The notes under the pieces are model-generated. The model was given only the letters and a program-made list of their open reading frames with translations, was not told the origin of the DNA and did not search any database. The translations under genes were made by a program, and so were the position numbers. 64,000 nucleotides of DNA from Bos javanicus (lineage: Eukaryota > Chordata > Mammalia > Artiodactyla > Bovidae): contig NC_083870.1 in NCBI RefSeq assembly GCF_032452875.1, positions 3,162,001-3,226,000 of the forward strand. Reading direction: 5' to 3'. Shown here in pieces: positions 45,480-56,770 of this stretch (within the stretch, counting starts at the first letter, position 1; each line of letters starts with the position of its first letter).

Positions 45480-45625
45480 GTAGGGTGATAGCTACTTTCA
45501 CATGTTCAGGAGAAAAGGAAGTAAATTTGGCTGTTCAGGATGCAAAGGCTGCCTTTAAAATATGGAGTCAAAAATCTGGCATGGAGCGTTGCCGAATCCT
45601 TTTGGAGGCTGCCAGGATAATAAGG
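45480..45625 (+). CDS. ALDH9A1: ALDH9A1 exon 2
   Basis: An acceptor TTTATAG at 45473-45479 precedes it and a donor GTATGT follows. The exon completes Gly37 and encodes RVIATFTCSGEKEVNLAVQD and then AKAAFKIWSQKSGMERCRIL through AARIIR, residues 37-85. This is the N-terminal part of the NAD-binding domain, where ALDHs have a helix with K/R-rich segments. It ends in phase 0 and joins exon 3 in frame, giving ...RIIR-ERRDEIATM. Human has Asn where this copy has Asp in AVQDAK. Confidence 0.95.
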
Positions 45626-46164
45626 GTATGTTTTAATTTAATCTCTTCCAGAAAAGTCCTCTTGCATTGCTCTGTGATTTTTTTTTTGTGATGATTTGCA
45701 ATTAGACTGGTGCATTATTAAGTGATACCTTTTTGATGAGATCCAAAAACATTTCCATATGCTCACCTTGATATGTACAACAAGCTTTCCTTCAGTGATT
45801 TCTTTCTGGCTCTAGGCTCCTTGTGACATCTCCCTGGGCAGGCTTTCTTTTCCTTCTTTGTTGTAATGATAATGTATCCTTTGTAGCTTGTCTCCTTTTC
45901 TTTTTAACTATATGTTTACTCTTTCCTCTGATGACTCTGAAGTTGACTTTTCTTTTTCAGGTTAATTTTCTGCCTTAGTTGCCTAGAAGATTTCATAGAT
46001 TCATTCCTGTTTCCCTCTTATGGAATAAAGTTTAGCTTTTTACAGTCTTAAAAGGCAAAAGTACTAGATTGTCTTTACAGAAAATTAGAAGATTCAGAGG
46101 ATATACACCAAAATATAAATCAGGGATATCTCTCAGTGTAGGACTGTGATGACTTTTTTCCTTA

Positions 46165-46700
46165 CCAGTGTGTTATGTCAGAAACTGGGGGTCTGAGAGT
46201 TACCCTGTTTGCAAGGTTATATGGGTATTCTGACAAGAAACATAAAGTTTTCTGGATTAGAGAGAGAGTTTATTACTCACAGCAAAATACTTCAGTACTA
46301 GTTTTCTGAGCCCCAGTCCCCATGGGGTGATGCAGTAAGCGCTAGATGTTACCCTGTTGCATACAGTGGGTTGCACTGTAGGAGAGGAACCCCAAAATTA
46401 AGAGACTCAGCTTATAAGGGGCACATCTGCCCATTCTCTCCTTTGGTGAAAGGTTACTTGTTAAGGTTAATGAGATGTTACTCACTGAGCAGATCTCCAA
46501 GGTTAAGGGGAAAGGTATCACTAGATTTATTACCCTGGAATGTAAGCAGAAGTCTCCAAGAACTGGAAGTAGAGAGCTTTTTATCTCCACATCTTTTCAG
46601 AGACCTCCGTCTTTAGGGAGATGCTGTCATTGCCTTCCAAGGCCTTTGCTTTTCAGTCCGCTTGCCGGTGGCCTTTGCTGAAAGCCTACACCATGCAGTA
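46165..46700 (-). mobile_element. Probable ERV LTR, antisense
   Basis: On the - strand it reads like an LTR: a CTTATAAGCTGAGTC TATA-like element (about 46405-46420), then GTAATAAACTCTCTC, a polyadenylation signal (about 46262-46278), then an end like TTCTGACATAACA near 46168. No clear target duplication was found and the 5' limit is approximate. Confidence 0.45.
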
Positions 46701-47086
46701 ATGTCAAAATATTCCTGGAGAATTTTCTCCCAACAAGGTGTTTTCTTTTATCAAAATTTATTTTTAATTTGGGAGATTAAAAGTTGTAACTCAAAGCTGA
46801 TAATTTATTATTCTAACTTGCCTCTCACTTTTGCTTGTGCATAAGCATTTGGTTTGTTTTACCTTCTTAAGAACTGGCTCTTTTATTATTATAAAATTAT
46901 TTTTAAAATCCTGAGTAGTACCTATTTTTTTTTTGCTCTGAAATCGACTGTCTAATGTTAATTTTCTTTTTCTTTAAACTCTTCATTCCGTTTTCTTTAA
47001 TATTTTATATAATTTTTTACAGTCAAAAATATATTACTGTCTTTCTCGAAAGCTCTTGTCTGATGATCATGGCCTGAATCTACCTT

Positions 47087-47303
47087 TGCTGTTGTTGTTT
47101 TTGTTCAGTTACTAAGTCCTGTTTGACTTTTTGCAATCCCATGGACTTTAGCTCTCCAGGCTTCTCTGTCCGTGGGATTTCCCAGGCAAGAATTCTAGAG
47201 GGGGTTGCCATTTCCTTCTCAAGGGGACCTTCCAGACTGATGATCAAACCTGCGCCTCCTGCATTGGCATTCAGATTCTTTAGCCCTGAAACACCAGGGA
47301 AGC
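47087..47303 (-). mobile_element. Bov-tA SINE
   Basis: TTCAGTTACTAAGTCCTGTT, CCCAGGCAAGAATTCTAGAG and CACCAGGGAAGCCC. More diverged than most copies here. Confidence 0.82.
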
Positions 47304-47539
47304 CCTGGATCCACCTTTACCTGAAATTATTCTATGACTGAACAGATCCCACCCCCTGACCACAACCTACAGTTTAGCCCCTGGTTGTTTTCTTTCAGTG
47401 ATTTTTGAATTTAATCATGATCTATAGTTCCTTGCCCTTTCCATTTTTAAACTACGCACAATTATCTTCTATAAGATAAAAATATTTATATTTACTCACA
47501 TTTTTAACATAACTAGTGTTCTTCATCCCTTTGGGAAGG

Positions 47540-49160
47540 CCCAGATTTCTATGTTACCATTTTTATTTCTGCTTGAAGAAATTTCCTTAGCATGTTTCAT
47601 GTGCAGGTTTGCTAGAGATGTTCTTTTAGCTTTTGTATGTCTGAAGTCTTTATTTCACTTTCATTATTCCTTTATTTATATTAGTTTTACACTTTTTACT
47701 TATCTGTTTTTGGCTGTGCTGTCTTCGCTGCTATGTGGGCTTTCTGGAGCTGCTGCAGCAGGGGCTGCCCTCTAGTTGCAGTGTGCAGGCTTCTCATTGC
47801 TGTGGTTGCCTGTGTTGCAAATCACGGGCTCTAGGGCTTGCAGGCTTCAGTCGTTGCTGTCGTTAGGGCTCAGTACTCGAAGCCTGTGGGCTCTGGAGTG
47901 GCGCATGGGCTTAGTTGCCCCGAGGCATATGGAATCTTCCTGGACCAGGGATCAAAGCCATATCCCCTGAACTGCATGCAGGCAGATTCTTTACCACTGG
48001 ACCACCAGGGATGTCCTTGCTTTCATTTTCAAAAAGAGTTCTAGATAAATAATTCTAGATTGACAGTTTTTTCTTTCAGTGCTTTAAAGATGTTGCATTG
48101 CTGTCTTCTGACTTGTTTTGTTTCAGAAGAGAAGTCTGCTGTCATTCTTATTTTTGCTCCCTTCTATTAAATATTTGTTACCTCTCTGGCTGCTTTTAAG
48201 ATTTTCTTCTTGTCATCAGTTTTAAACAAGTTCATTGTCTTTTGATGTAGTTTTCTTTATATTTCTTTTGTTTGGAGTTTCTCTTGAATTTGTACATATA
48301 TAGTTACATTTGGAAAAATTATGGCTATTATTTCTTTAGATATTTCTTCTGCCCCCACTCTTCTATTTCCTCTTCTTCAGAGCCTCCAATTACATATACC
48401 TTGGGCTACTTGAAACTGTTCTATAGCTCACTAATGATCTGTTCATTTTTTTCTGCAGTTTTTTCTCTCTGTGTTTCATTTTGGGTAATTTGCATTGTTA
48501 CACGTAAAGTTCACCTACCTTTTCTTCCATAGTATCTGATCTGCTGTTAATCCCGTCTGGTGTATTTTTCATCTCTAGACGTGCAACGTGAGTCTTTTTT
48601 GTTGTTGTTCCATGTTGCTCCTTAACATGTTCATGTTTTCCTCTACTTTCCTGAACACATGGAATATAGTCATAATAACTTTTAATATCCCCATCTACTA
48701 ATTGTGACATCTACCAGCTCTGGATCTCTTTCTATTGGTTGACTTTTTCCTCCTCGTTAGGTGTTATGTAACTTTCCTGTTTTGGATGACTGGTTTTTTT
48801 CCTCCTGGTTAAATGTTATATAACTTTCCTATCTTTTGCCTGTCTAGTAATTTGTTATCACTAAACATTGTGATTTTTATGTGTTGGATGCTGAATATTC
48901 TTGTACTTTAAAACATTAATGAGCTTTGTTCTGGGACACAGTGAAGTTACTTGGAATTAGTTTGATCCTTGCAAGACTTGTTCCTGTTCTTTGTTAGGTG
49001 TGATCAGAACAGCTTATTTTCCCCCACTATTGAATACCCTTCTGAATACCTAGCTTGATGCTCTGTGTACTAGTGAGGTTTTTCTTAACATGACTGGTGG
49101 GAACATGAATTGTTCATGCCCCTATGTGAGTTCTGGGGATTTTTTTTTTTTTTCCTTTTC
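47540..49160. mobile_element. Ancient L1M 3'-region copy
   Basis: AATAATTCTAGATTGACAGT, CTTTAAAGATGTTGCATTGC and TCTCTGGCTGCTTTTAAG match the same ancient L1 region as 6240-7660. A CHR SINE is nested at 47697-48016. Confidence 0.6.
47697..48016 (-). mobile_element. CHR-type SINE (long form)
   Basis: A TTGGCTGTGCTGTCTTCGCT start, GCAGGGGCTGCCCTCTAGTT, CGGGCTCTAGGGCTTGCAGG and CACTGGACCACCAGGGATGT end in antisense. Confidence 0.82.
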
Positions 49161-50383
49161 ACCTTCTTGGTTAGTTTTTTCCTAGCCTTGGGTAGGGTCC
49201 TCACACTGACCAGTTCTCAGATGAAGACTTAAGGGGGATCTCTGGGATTCTTCTGTGCAGCTCTCTTCTCTCCTATCCCTAGAATGCATACTGTAGCCAT
49301 CACATAGTCCTTGAATGCCCAACCTGTTTCCTTAACTCAGAGTATCTGTTGGGTCCCACCTAAGGCCCTCTTACTGGCTCTCTGATAGAGACTTTTTCCA
49401 GGAAGCAGGCAAGAACATATGTAGGGCCCACCTCATTTGTTTCCTTCTCTCAGGGATCACTGTCCTGAGCTGTCCAATGTCCAGTGTCTGAAAATTGTTG
49501 TTTTGTAAAAATTGTTGTTTTGTGTATTTTATCTGGTATTTTTAGTTGCTTGAGGATGGAGCCTAAATCTGATCCCTATTACTCTATCTTAGCTGGAAGC
49601 CTATGGACTCCTAGTGAAATGAACAGTTTTTGGTATGTGTTAGTTACACATACCATTGTATGTGATGGTTTCAAAAAAAAGGGAAAAAAGTTTCCCTTTT
49701 CACTTTGAATTTTTTGATGCTTTTTATCAAATTATAAAGATCTTAATGGTAGGCGCCAATCATTTCTAAGTTGGAGCCTCCTTAGGAAAGTCGCTGTCAT
49801 TTGGCTTTAAAAGGAGAGAGAAATGTATTTTAAAACTATAATGTATTTTACCACTATTTACACATAGAAAAGAGTGCGTGTGTAGCTTATGTACTTGCCT
49901 TCAGCCGTTCTTTTGCTCAGCTCTGCCTCTTGAAGCAAGCAGGGGCTCAGGCTTATTAGAGTTGAATGGGCATGTCTTTGCTCATGCTGTTCTCTTATAA
50001 AAAAACTAGACACTTAATGCTTGCTTGGCGGTTTGAAATGAAGGAGGGGGATGGGGCTTTTCTTCTTCCCTTTCATCCAGTGGACCCGTGGTCAAGTCAC
50101 ATGAGAAGCGGGGTGGCCAAGAGAGGGATAGGGGTAGATATGAAGCACATGCTTCCCAAGAGATGCTCATCGCAGTGCGTTGTCATGGTGGACAGTTTTG
50201 TTTTATGGTGGCTCTTGGAGCTAGTAGGGGCAGGAAGCTTACATTGTTTTCCCCTTTCCCTTCTGCCCTCCTTATCCCAGGAGGGCAAAGGAATCCCATT
50301 TCCCTGAATGCAGTATTAAGTGTTAGAGATTCCCTTGGACTGCTTGATAGTTTTCATCAGTGTCTTTTTTATGATCCTTGTAA

Positions 50384-50661
50384 GGAGAAGGCAATGGCAC
50401 CCTACTCCAGTACTCTTGCCTGGAGACTCCCATGGACAGAGGAGCCTGGTAGGCTGCAGTCCATGGGGTCGATAAGAGTCGGACACGACTGAGCGACTTC
50501 ACTTTCACTTTTCACTTTCATGTGTTGGAGAAGGAAATGGCAACTCCCTCCAATGTTCTTGCCTGGACAATCCCAGGGACGGGGAGCCTGGTGGGCTGCC
50601 GTCTATGGCGTCGCACAGAGTCGGACATGACTGAAGTGAGTTAGCAGCAGTAGCAGCAGCA
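50384..50661 (+). mobile_element. Bov-A2 SINE (dimeric)
   Basis: Two BovA monomers start near 50386 and 50527, each ending in GAGTCGGACA..GACTGA, followed by an AGC-type tail at about 50643-50661. Confidence 0.9.
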
Positions 50662-51154
50662 AGGTATGTCAAAAGGCCCCACAATGGCTTTTTAGAAATA
50701 ACCTTTTGCATGAGGATAGAGGATGCTGGAATAAGACAAGAAAAATTTCAAAAAACCAGCCAATAGATTGAATTTTCTCTTTGAGTTGAAACCTTGAAAT
50801 AGTCCTCAAAACTAATTGCCTGTCCATTCTTTACCAAAAAAAAAAAATCTTAATGAAACTTCCTTTCTTAGTAAATATTCCAAGGCTTTTCAGCAGTAGT
50901 CATAGATTAATTCTCGTCTGTTCATGCTTGTATTAATGTGGAAGACAACAGCATTTCACTTTTGTCAGTTTAATATTTCTTCATGTGTTTGAAGTGTAAC
51001 ATACTGATTTCATCAGTGTGTTTATGCTGATTAGTGAACTGGTGCCTACTTCCTCTTTAGGGACTAGTTCCCTGCCTTTTGAAAATGTGTTTTACATTGA
51101 TCATACTCAACACATCAAGAAGTGGGATGATTCACACCTGGTTAAAGAACTGTT

Positions 51155-51732
51155 CAGTCAGTTCAGTTCAGTTCAGTTCAGTCGCTCAGTCGTGTGTGAC
51201 TCTTTGCGACCCCATGAATTGCAGCATGCCAGGCCTCCCTGTCCATCACCAACTCCTGGAGTTCACTCAGACTCACGTCCATCGAGTCAGTGATGCCATC
51301 CAGCCGTCTCATCCTCTGTCGTCCCCTTCTCCTGCCCACAATCCCTCTCAGCATCAGAGTCTTTTCCAGTGAGTCAACTCTTTGCATGAGGTGGCCAAAG
51401 TATTAAGAGTTTCAAGAGTACAAAGAGTTTCAGCTTTAGCATCATTCCTTCCAAAGAACACCCAGGGCTGATCTCCTTCAGAATGGACTGGTTGGATCTC
51501 CTCACAGTCTAAAGGACTCTCAAGAGTCTTCTCCAGCACCACAGTTCAAAAGCATCAATTCTTCAGCACTCAGCCTTCTTCACAGTCCAACTCTCACATC
51601 CATACATGACCACTGGAAAAACCATAGCCTTGACTAGACGGACCTTTGTTGGCAAAGTAATGTCTCTGCTTTTGAATATGCTATCTAGGTTGGTCATAAC
51701 TTTCCTTCCAAGGAGTAAGTGTCTTTTAATTC
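51155..51732 (-). mobile_element. BovB LINE 3' end with target duplication
   Basis: The antisense last ~580 bp of BovB, from a TTCAGTTCAGTTCAGT tail to the region encoding LLLGRKVMTN. A perfect 10-bp duplication, AAGAACTGTT, lies at 51145-51154 and 51733-51742. It is severely 5' truncated. Confidence 0.93.
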
Positions 51733-52059
51733 AAGAACTGTTACATCAGAACTAATGGCTGTTGTCTTCCTAAGTACCCTCTTTCTAGTATCAGTAACTG
51801 GGAAAAATTAATTAATTGTTAAAAAATTGTTTTGGTGAGTATAGAATCAGGAAAGAGAAGGTAAATTGTTGGTTTGAAAGGCAGTTTAATTTAGACTATA
51901 TTTGGATGTAAACAAATCATCCTTTCTGAAGAAACATGTCTATTCAGTAATTGCAGAATTTTGTTTAGCACTTACTAACTTCCTTTTTAAGAAGTGAGCT
52001 CCTTGAAGGAAGAGACTGGATCTGTCCTTTTTCTTAGTAAAGAGTGTGAAATGATTGTC

Positions 52060-53096
52060 TAGCTCCACTTCACTTGGTTGTTGTTCTGGGGAACAGAACA
52101 TGTTCATCTGGAACATGTTTCTCTACTGTCTCCTCTATCTAACTCTCTGTGTTTGTGGTCTCCATCCTGTAGGCCGCAGGGGAGTTATTCCTCTTGTTCC
52201 TGGTATCTGCTGCCTCATGGATGAGGCTGGTTTAGAGGCTTTTGCAGGCCTCCTGGAGGGAGGGGCTGGTTCCTGCCTACTGGTATGTGGGTCTGGGTCT
52301 TAGCCCTCTGGTGGGCAGGGCCGTGTCAAGCGATGAGTCTAGACGTGGCTTTAGTCTTTAAGAAGACTTTAGGCAGCCTGTCTGCTGGTGGATGGGGCTG
52401 TGTTTCCGCCCTGTTGGTTGTTTGACCCGAGGCATCCCAGCACTGGGGCCTGTAGGCTGTTGGGGGAGCCAGGTCTTGGTGCCAAAATATCAGCCTTCAG
52501 GAGAGCTCATGCCAGTGAGTATTCTGTGGTTCCTCTGCCACTGATGTCCTTGTCCTCACTGTAAACCAAAGCCAGCCACCCTCTGCCTTCTCAGGACACA
52601 CTCAGAGACCAGCAGGTAGGTCTGACCCAGGCTCCTATGGAGTCACTTGCTGCTTTTTCCTGGGGTTCTGGTGTGCATGAGATCTTCTGTGCATCCTCCA
52701 AGAGTGAAGTTTTTGTCTCTTCCACTCCTGTGGAGTCCCTATAATTAAGACCCGCTGGTCTTCAAAGCCAAATGCTCTGGGGGCTCCTCCTCCTGATGCC
52801 AGTATTCCAGGCTGGGGTGCCTGATGTGGGGCTCAGAACTCTCACTCCTGTGGAAGAACCTCTGCAATATAATTATCTTCCAATTTGTGGGTCACCTACC
52901 TGGTGAGTGTGGGATTTGACTAGATTAGCAGTGTACCGCCCCGCACCATCTTGTTGACTTCTTCTTTGTCTTTGGATGCAGAATAGCTTTTTTGGGAGGT
53001 TCTGGTCTTTCTTGTTGATGGCTGTTCAGCAGTTAGTTGTGATTTTGGTGTTTTCATGAAAGGAGCTGAGCTCAAGTCCTACTCTGTCATCTTTTC
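52060..53096 (-). mobile_element. L1 5' UTR region, antisense
   Basis: Read on the - strand from 53096 it begins AAGATGACAGAGTAGGACTT, which resembles an L1 5' start. It then runs through ~1 kb of GC-richer sequence with the ACCAACAGGGCGGAAACACA and CCCTGCCCACCAGAGGGC blocks of ruminant L1 5' regions. ORF1 and ORF2 are absent downstream, so it is an orphan 5' end. A + strand frame at 52055-52303 is incidental. Confidence 0.6.
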
Positions 53097-53454
53097 TGGA
53101 ATCCAACAAATGTGGAATGAACGAATCAAAGCACTTCATACCTCCAGTCTTTGTAGAAATAGACCATGTCCAATTATCATGATCAAAGTGCCGTTTCCTG
53201 TATTTCATCCTTCCGTGCTTTCTGAGATCTGTACTTGGTAGCTCTTGTGTTAGACACTTGTGTTAATTTCGGTTAATTTCATTTTGCTTCTGGTCAGCCA
53301 TACTGATTGTCAGTTTTAGTAAGAGATGCATCTTTCTTGTCAATTGTTCAATTCATGTTTTATGTACAGATTTTGACCACAGTGTTTTTTTTTTTAATGA
53401 AAATCAGATCTGTAATAGCAAATACCTATTTCTTACATATTCAGATTTTCTAAA

Positions 53455-53750
53455 TAATTTTATTTATTTTTGGCTGTGCTACGTCTTTGTTGCCATGAGG
53501 ACTTTGCTCTAGTTGCGGCGAGCAGGGGCTACTCTGCGTTGCAGCATGCCGTCTTCTTATTTCAGTGGCTTTTCTTGTTGCAGAGCGTGGGCTCTAGAGC
53601 ACATGGGCTTCAGTAGTTGTGGCACATGGACACAGTAGTTCCAGCTCCCCAGCTCTAGACCATAGGTCAATAGTTGTGGCTCATAGGCTTAGTTGCTTCA
53701 TGTGGCATCTTCCCAGATCAGGGATCGAACCTGTGTCTAGGAGACACAGA
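53455..53750 (-). mobile_element. CHR-type SINE split by a mariner
   Basis: A TTTTGGCTGTGCTACGTCTT start and GCTCTAGTTGCGGCGAGCAG run to GGGATCGAACCTGTGTCT. The missing end (CCACTGAGCCACCAGGGAA) is found after the mariner at 55013-55036. Confidence 0.83.
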
Positions 53751-55012
53751 TTGGTGCCAAAGTAATTGCAGTTTTGCATTGTTGAACTTTGCCATTTGAT
53801 CCTGGATTACGTTCTTAAATGTGGTTATGTTATACATCATTTTAATGCGCATTTCTCTTTTTTTTGCTAATGACTTGTTGCTTGCCGTTTATTTTGTATT
53901 TATTTTAGACTATAGAAATGATGTTAGACAAAAAGCAAATTCGAATGACTTTTTTATTAGCATTCAAAATAGGTCATAAAGAAGTGCAGACAGCTTGCAA
54001 CAATGTGTTTGGCCCAGGAACTGCTAATGAATATACAGTGCAGCAGTGGTTCAAGAGGTTCTGCAAAGGAGATGAGTGTCTTGAGGATGAGGAGCATAGT
54101 GGCCGGCCATCAGAAGTTGACAGTGACCGATTAAGAGCCATTATCGAAGCTGATCCTCTTACAACTACATGAGAAATTGCACAAGAACTCAGAGTTGATC
54201 ATTCTATGGTCATTTGGCGTTTGAAGCAAATTGGAAAGGTGAAAACACTTGATGAGTGGGTGCCTCATGAGCTAACCAAAAATTTTAAAAATCATCCTTT
54301 TGAAGTATTGTCCTCCCATATTCTGTGCAACAACAAACCATTTCTTGATCAGGACATGATGTGTAATGAAAAGTGGATTTTATATGACAACCAGCAACAA
54401 CCAGCACAGTGGTTGGACCAAGAAGAAGCTCCAGAGCACTTCCCAAAGCCAAATTTGCACCAAAAAAAGGTCATGGTCGTTGTTAGGTGGTCTGCTGCTG
54501 GTCTGATCCACTATAGCTTTCAAAATCCTGGCAAAACCATTACATCTGAGAAGTATGCACAGCAAGCTGATGAGATACACTGAAAACTTCAATGCCTGCA
54601 GCCGGTACTGGTCAACAGAAAGGGCCCAGTTCTCCACAACAATGCCCGACTGCACACTGTACAACCAAAAGTTGTACAAGCTTCACAAATTGAGAGGATT
54701 GGGCTACAAAGTTTTGCTTCATCTGCCATATTCCACCCGACCTCTTGCCAACTGACGACCACTTCTTCAAGCATCTTGACAACTGTTTGCAGGGAAAATG
54801 CTTTCATAACCAGCAGGAAGCAGAAAATGCTTTCCAGGAGTTTGTTGAATCCTGAAGCATGGATTTTTATGCTATAAGAATAAACAAACTTATTTCTTGT
54901 TGGCAAAAATGTGTTGATTGTCATAGTTTCTATTTTGATTAAAAAAGATGTATTTGAGCCTAGTTACAATGATTTAAAATGCACAGTCCAAAATTGCAAT
55001 ACTTTTGTAGCA
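53751..55012 (+). mobile_element. Degenerate Hsmar1-like mariner (ruminant)
   Basis: A Tc1/mariner DNA transposon with diverged terminal inverted repeats: TTGGTGCCAAAGTAATTGCA at the left and the complement TTGCTACAAAAGTATTGCAA at the right (53751, 55012). The transposase frame starts at 53918 (MMLDKKQIRMTFLLAFKIGH). It has an intact helix-turn-helix region and linker (WVPHEL) but stops at TGA 54170-54172 and TGA 54581-54583, both at former CGA codons, then frameshifts after about 54650. In the DD34D catalytic triad the first Asp is Asn (MMCNEKWILYD) and the second also reads Asn (LHNNARLH). It is close to the Hsmar1 family that gave rise to human SETMAR, and in cattle to Mariner1_BT-type copies (name from memory). 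Confidence 0.9.
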
Positions 55013-55326
55013 ACCACTGAGCCACCAGGGAAACCCCCATATTCAAGTTTTTCATCTCCTTTGGGGACATTATTTATTTTTTCAGGTCTGATTTCCAAGA
55101 TCTTTTTGTTCGTTTTTGGCCATCTGTAGTACGTTTAAGTTGTGTAAACCACATCTGGAAACAGAATTTGAAAAGACAATTGATGAGTAATGAGCATTAG
55201 AAAATAATTATCTTATGATTTTGGCATGCTGCATTTCTTTGGGTGAATTAAACCCATTTGTGTTGATGTGTATCTGGCTGTTTTGTACAGTTCTCCTAAG
55301 GACTCTTTGTTCTTACTGTATACATG

Positions 55327-55534
55327 CAGTGTGTTAGTCACTCAGTCTTGTCTGACTTTTTGCGACCCCATGGACTGCAGTCCTCCAGGCTCCTCTGTCC
55401 ATGGAATTCTCCAGGCAAGAATACTGGAGTGGGTTTCCGTTCACTTCTCCAGGAGATCTTCCTGACCCAGGGATCGAACTCGGGTGTCCTGCGTTGCAGG
55501 CAGATTCTTTACTGTCTGAGCCACCAGGAAAACC
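55327..55534 (-). mobile_element. Bov-tA SINE
   Basis: GTGTTAGTCACTCAGTCTTG, TCCAGGCAAGAATACTGGAG and CTGTCTGAGCCACCAGGAAA. Short ATGCA repeats flank it. Confidence 0.88.
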
Positions 55535-55840
55535 TGATGCACAAATATCTGTACATATTTGGTGCAGGTGTACATATATAATATTTCTCAGAACAGTCCT
55601 TTTCTAACTAATCTTGGAATGAGGTGTTGGTCTTGTATCTGTGACAGTTACTTGATGGGGAGGACAGGGTGCTGTTTAGCAACAACTTTCATCTCTTCCA
55701 GATGTCCAGCCATTCCTTTCTTTTGGAAGTTCAAGCTGTTTCTATTTTGAAAAATTAGGCAATGTATTCTGTTTTGATTGTTGAATATGTTGAGGTGTAT
55801 GGTGATTTGTCTTCAGTCTAGTTCTCTGCTTTGCCCAAAG

Positions 55841-55970
55841 GAACGGAGGGATGAAATTGCCACTATGGAGACTATCAACAATGGGAAGTCCATCTTTGAG
55901 GCCCGCTGGGACATTGACACTTCCTGGCAGTGCCTGGAGTACTATGCAGGCTTGGCAGGATCCATGGCTG
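55841..55970 (+). CDS. ALDH9A1: ALDH9A1 exon 3
   Basis: An acceptor CCCAAAG and donor GTAAGC bound it. The exon encodes ERRDEIATMETINNGKSIFE followed by ARWDIDTSWQCLEYYAGLAG through SMA, residues 86-128. It ends in phase 1 so that the next exon completes Gly129. The ETxNNGK motif (E..NNGK) is the conserved ALDH segment near the start of the catalytic fold. Differences from human include Cys to Thr in the MECINNGK segment, Leu to Trp in ARLDID and Ala to Gly in AGLAAS. Confidence 0.95.
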
Positions 55971-56039
55971 GTAAGCCCACACCTCGCCTTCTGTGACCAG
56001 CTTATAGGAAGCAGGGGAGCAGAGCCTGGTGGAGTAGGG

Positions 56040-56180
56040 TACAGGTTTTGGAATTAAGACAGACCTGAGTTAAAATCTTGGACTTAACACTCTCTACTTG
56101 GGTGTCACTGAGAATTACTTACCTTTATTTAAACGGGAGATCGTCCCTATCTTATTGGTTATTAGAGGGATTAGATGAGA
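56040..56180 (+). mobile_element. MIR SINE remnant
   Basis: AGACAGACCTGAGTTAAAAT, ACTTACCTTTATTTAAA and GAGGGATTAGATGAGATGAT follow the order of the MIR consensus. Confidence 0.6.
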
Positions 56181-56185
56181 TGATG

Positions 56186-56253
56186 TATTGGGTTGTAGTT
56201 TTTCCATAACATTGTATGGAAAAACCTGAATAAACTTTTTGCCCAGCCCAGTA
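56186..56253. mobile_element. Mini-mariner palindromic MITE
   Basis: The ends TATTGGGTTG and CAGCCCAGTA are inverted, with TA at each edge. The middle, GTTTTTCCATAACATTGTAT then GGAAAAACC, folds back on itself. It resembles the short ruminant mariner palindromes known to give rise to the large bovine miR-2284/2285 group. The right arm retains AAAACCTGAATAAACTTTTT, but the matching ~19 bp of the left arm is missing. Confidence 0.65.
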
Positions 56254-56770
56254 TATAAAGCCCCTAACCTTGTAGCTGAGGCATAGACAAGGTTGTGCAA
56301 AAACCAGTTCTTGCAAGACTCAGTGAGTGCATCATATTTATTAGTTGTACTTACTCAGCAAAAATTTTCTTTTACTGTCTAGGAAGTGTCCAACAGTTCA
56401 CATGTTGGCTGGGTTGGCCAGGCCCAGGAGGTCAGTGGGGGTGAGAAGGCTGAGGTTCAGGGTCCTGGGACTGTTTAGCTGCCAAGTCTCTCCCCATTTC
56501 TGTTCCATTTCCTGTGAATTATGTGGTGGATGCTTGGTAAATTTTTAGAGGATTATATTGAGTTGAATGAACGTTAGCTTGAAGGATAATAAGGATTCTT
56601 TATGTGGAGAGAACATGCAGAAGCAATGTACGAATAACTAGAATGAACAAAAGACCAGAGCCCAGTGGCTGGGGGTGGGTGGTCTGGCTGGAGTCCAGAG
56701 TGAGTCCAGGCACTGGCGGACTCTTGGGGCAGGCGGCCTACACTGTTCTGTACCCTCTCTGTCCTCTTAG

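Larger units (their letters stand above)
45626..55840 (+). other. ALDH9A1: ALDH9A1 intron 2 (10.2 kb), repeat-rich
   Basis: It hosts a probable LTR, ancient L1, CHR and Bov SINEs, a BovB 3' end, an L1 5' UTR and a mariner, each listed. Stretches without a recognised element are about 45630-46160, 49500-50380, 50700-51140, 51745-52050 and 53100-53450. Confidence 0.8.
55971..56770 (+). other. ALDH9A1: ALDH9A1 intron 3
   Basis: An 800-bp intron holding a MIR remnant (56040-56180) and a small mariner-derived palindrome (56186-56253). The rest shows nothing recognisable. Confidence 0.85.

Noticed and set aside
52055..52303. 82-codon + strand frame
   Set aside because: It lies within antisense L1 5' UTR sequence and has no similarity to a protein family.
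53918..54172. Mariner N-terminal frame as a possible domesticated DNA-binding protein
   Set aside because: No SET or other fused domain, no splice context and an ordinary decayed downstream half. There is no evidence of selection from sequence alone.
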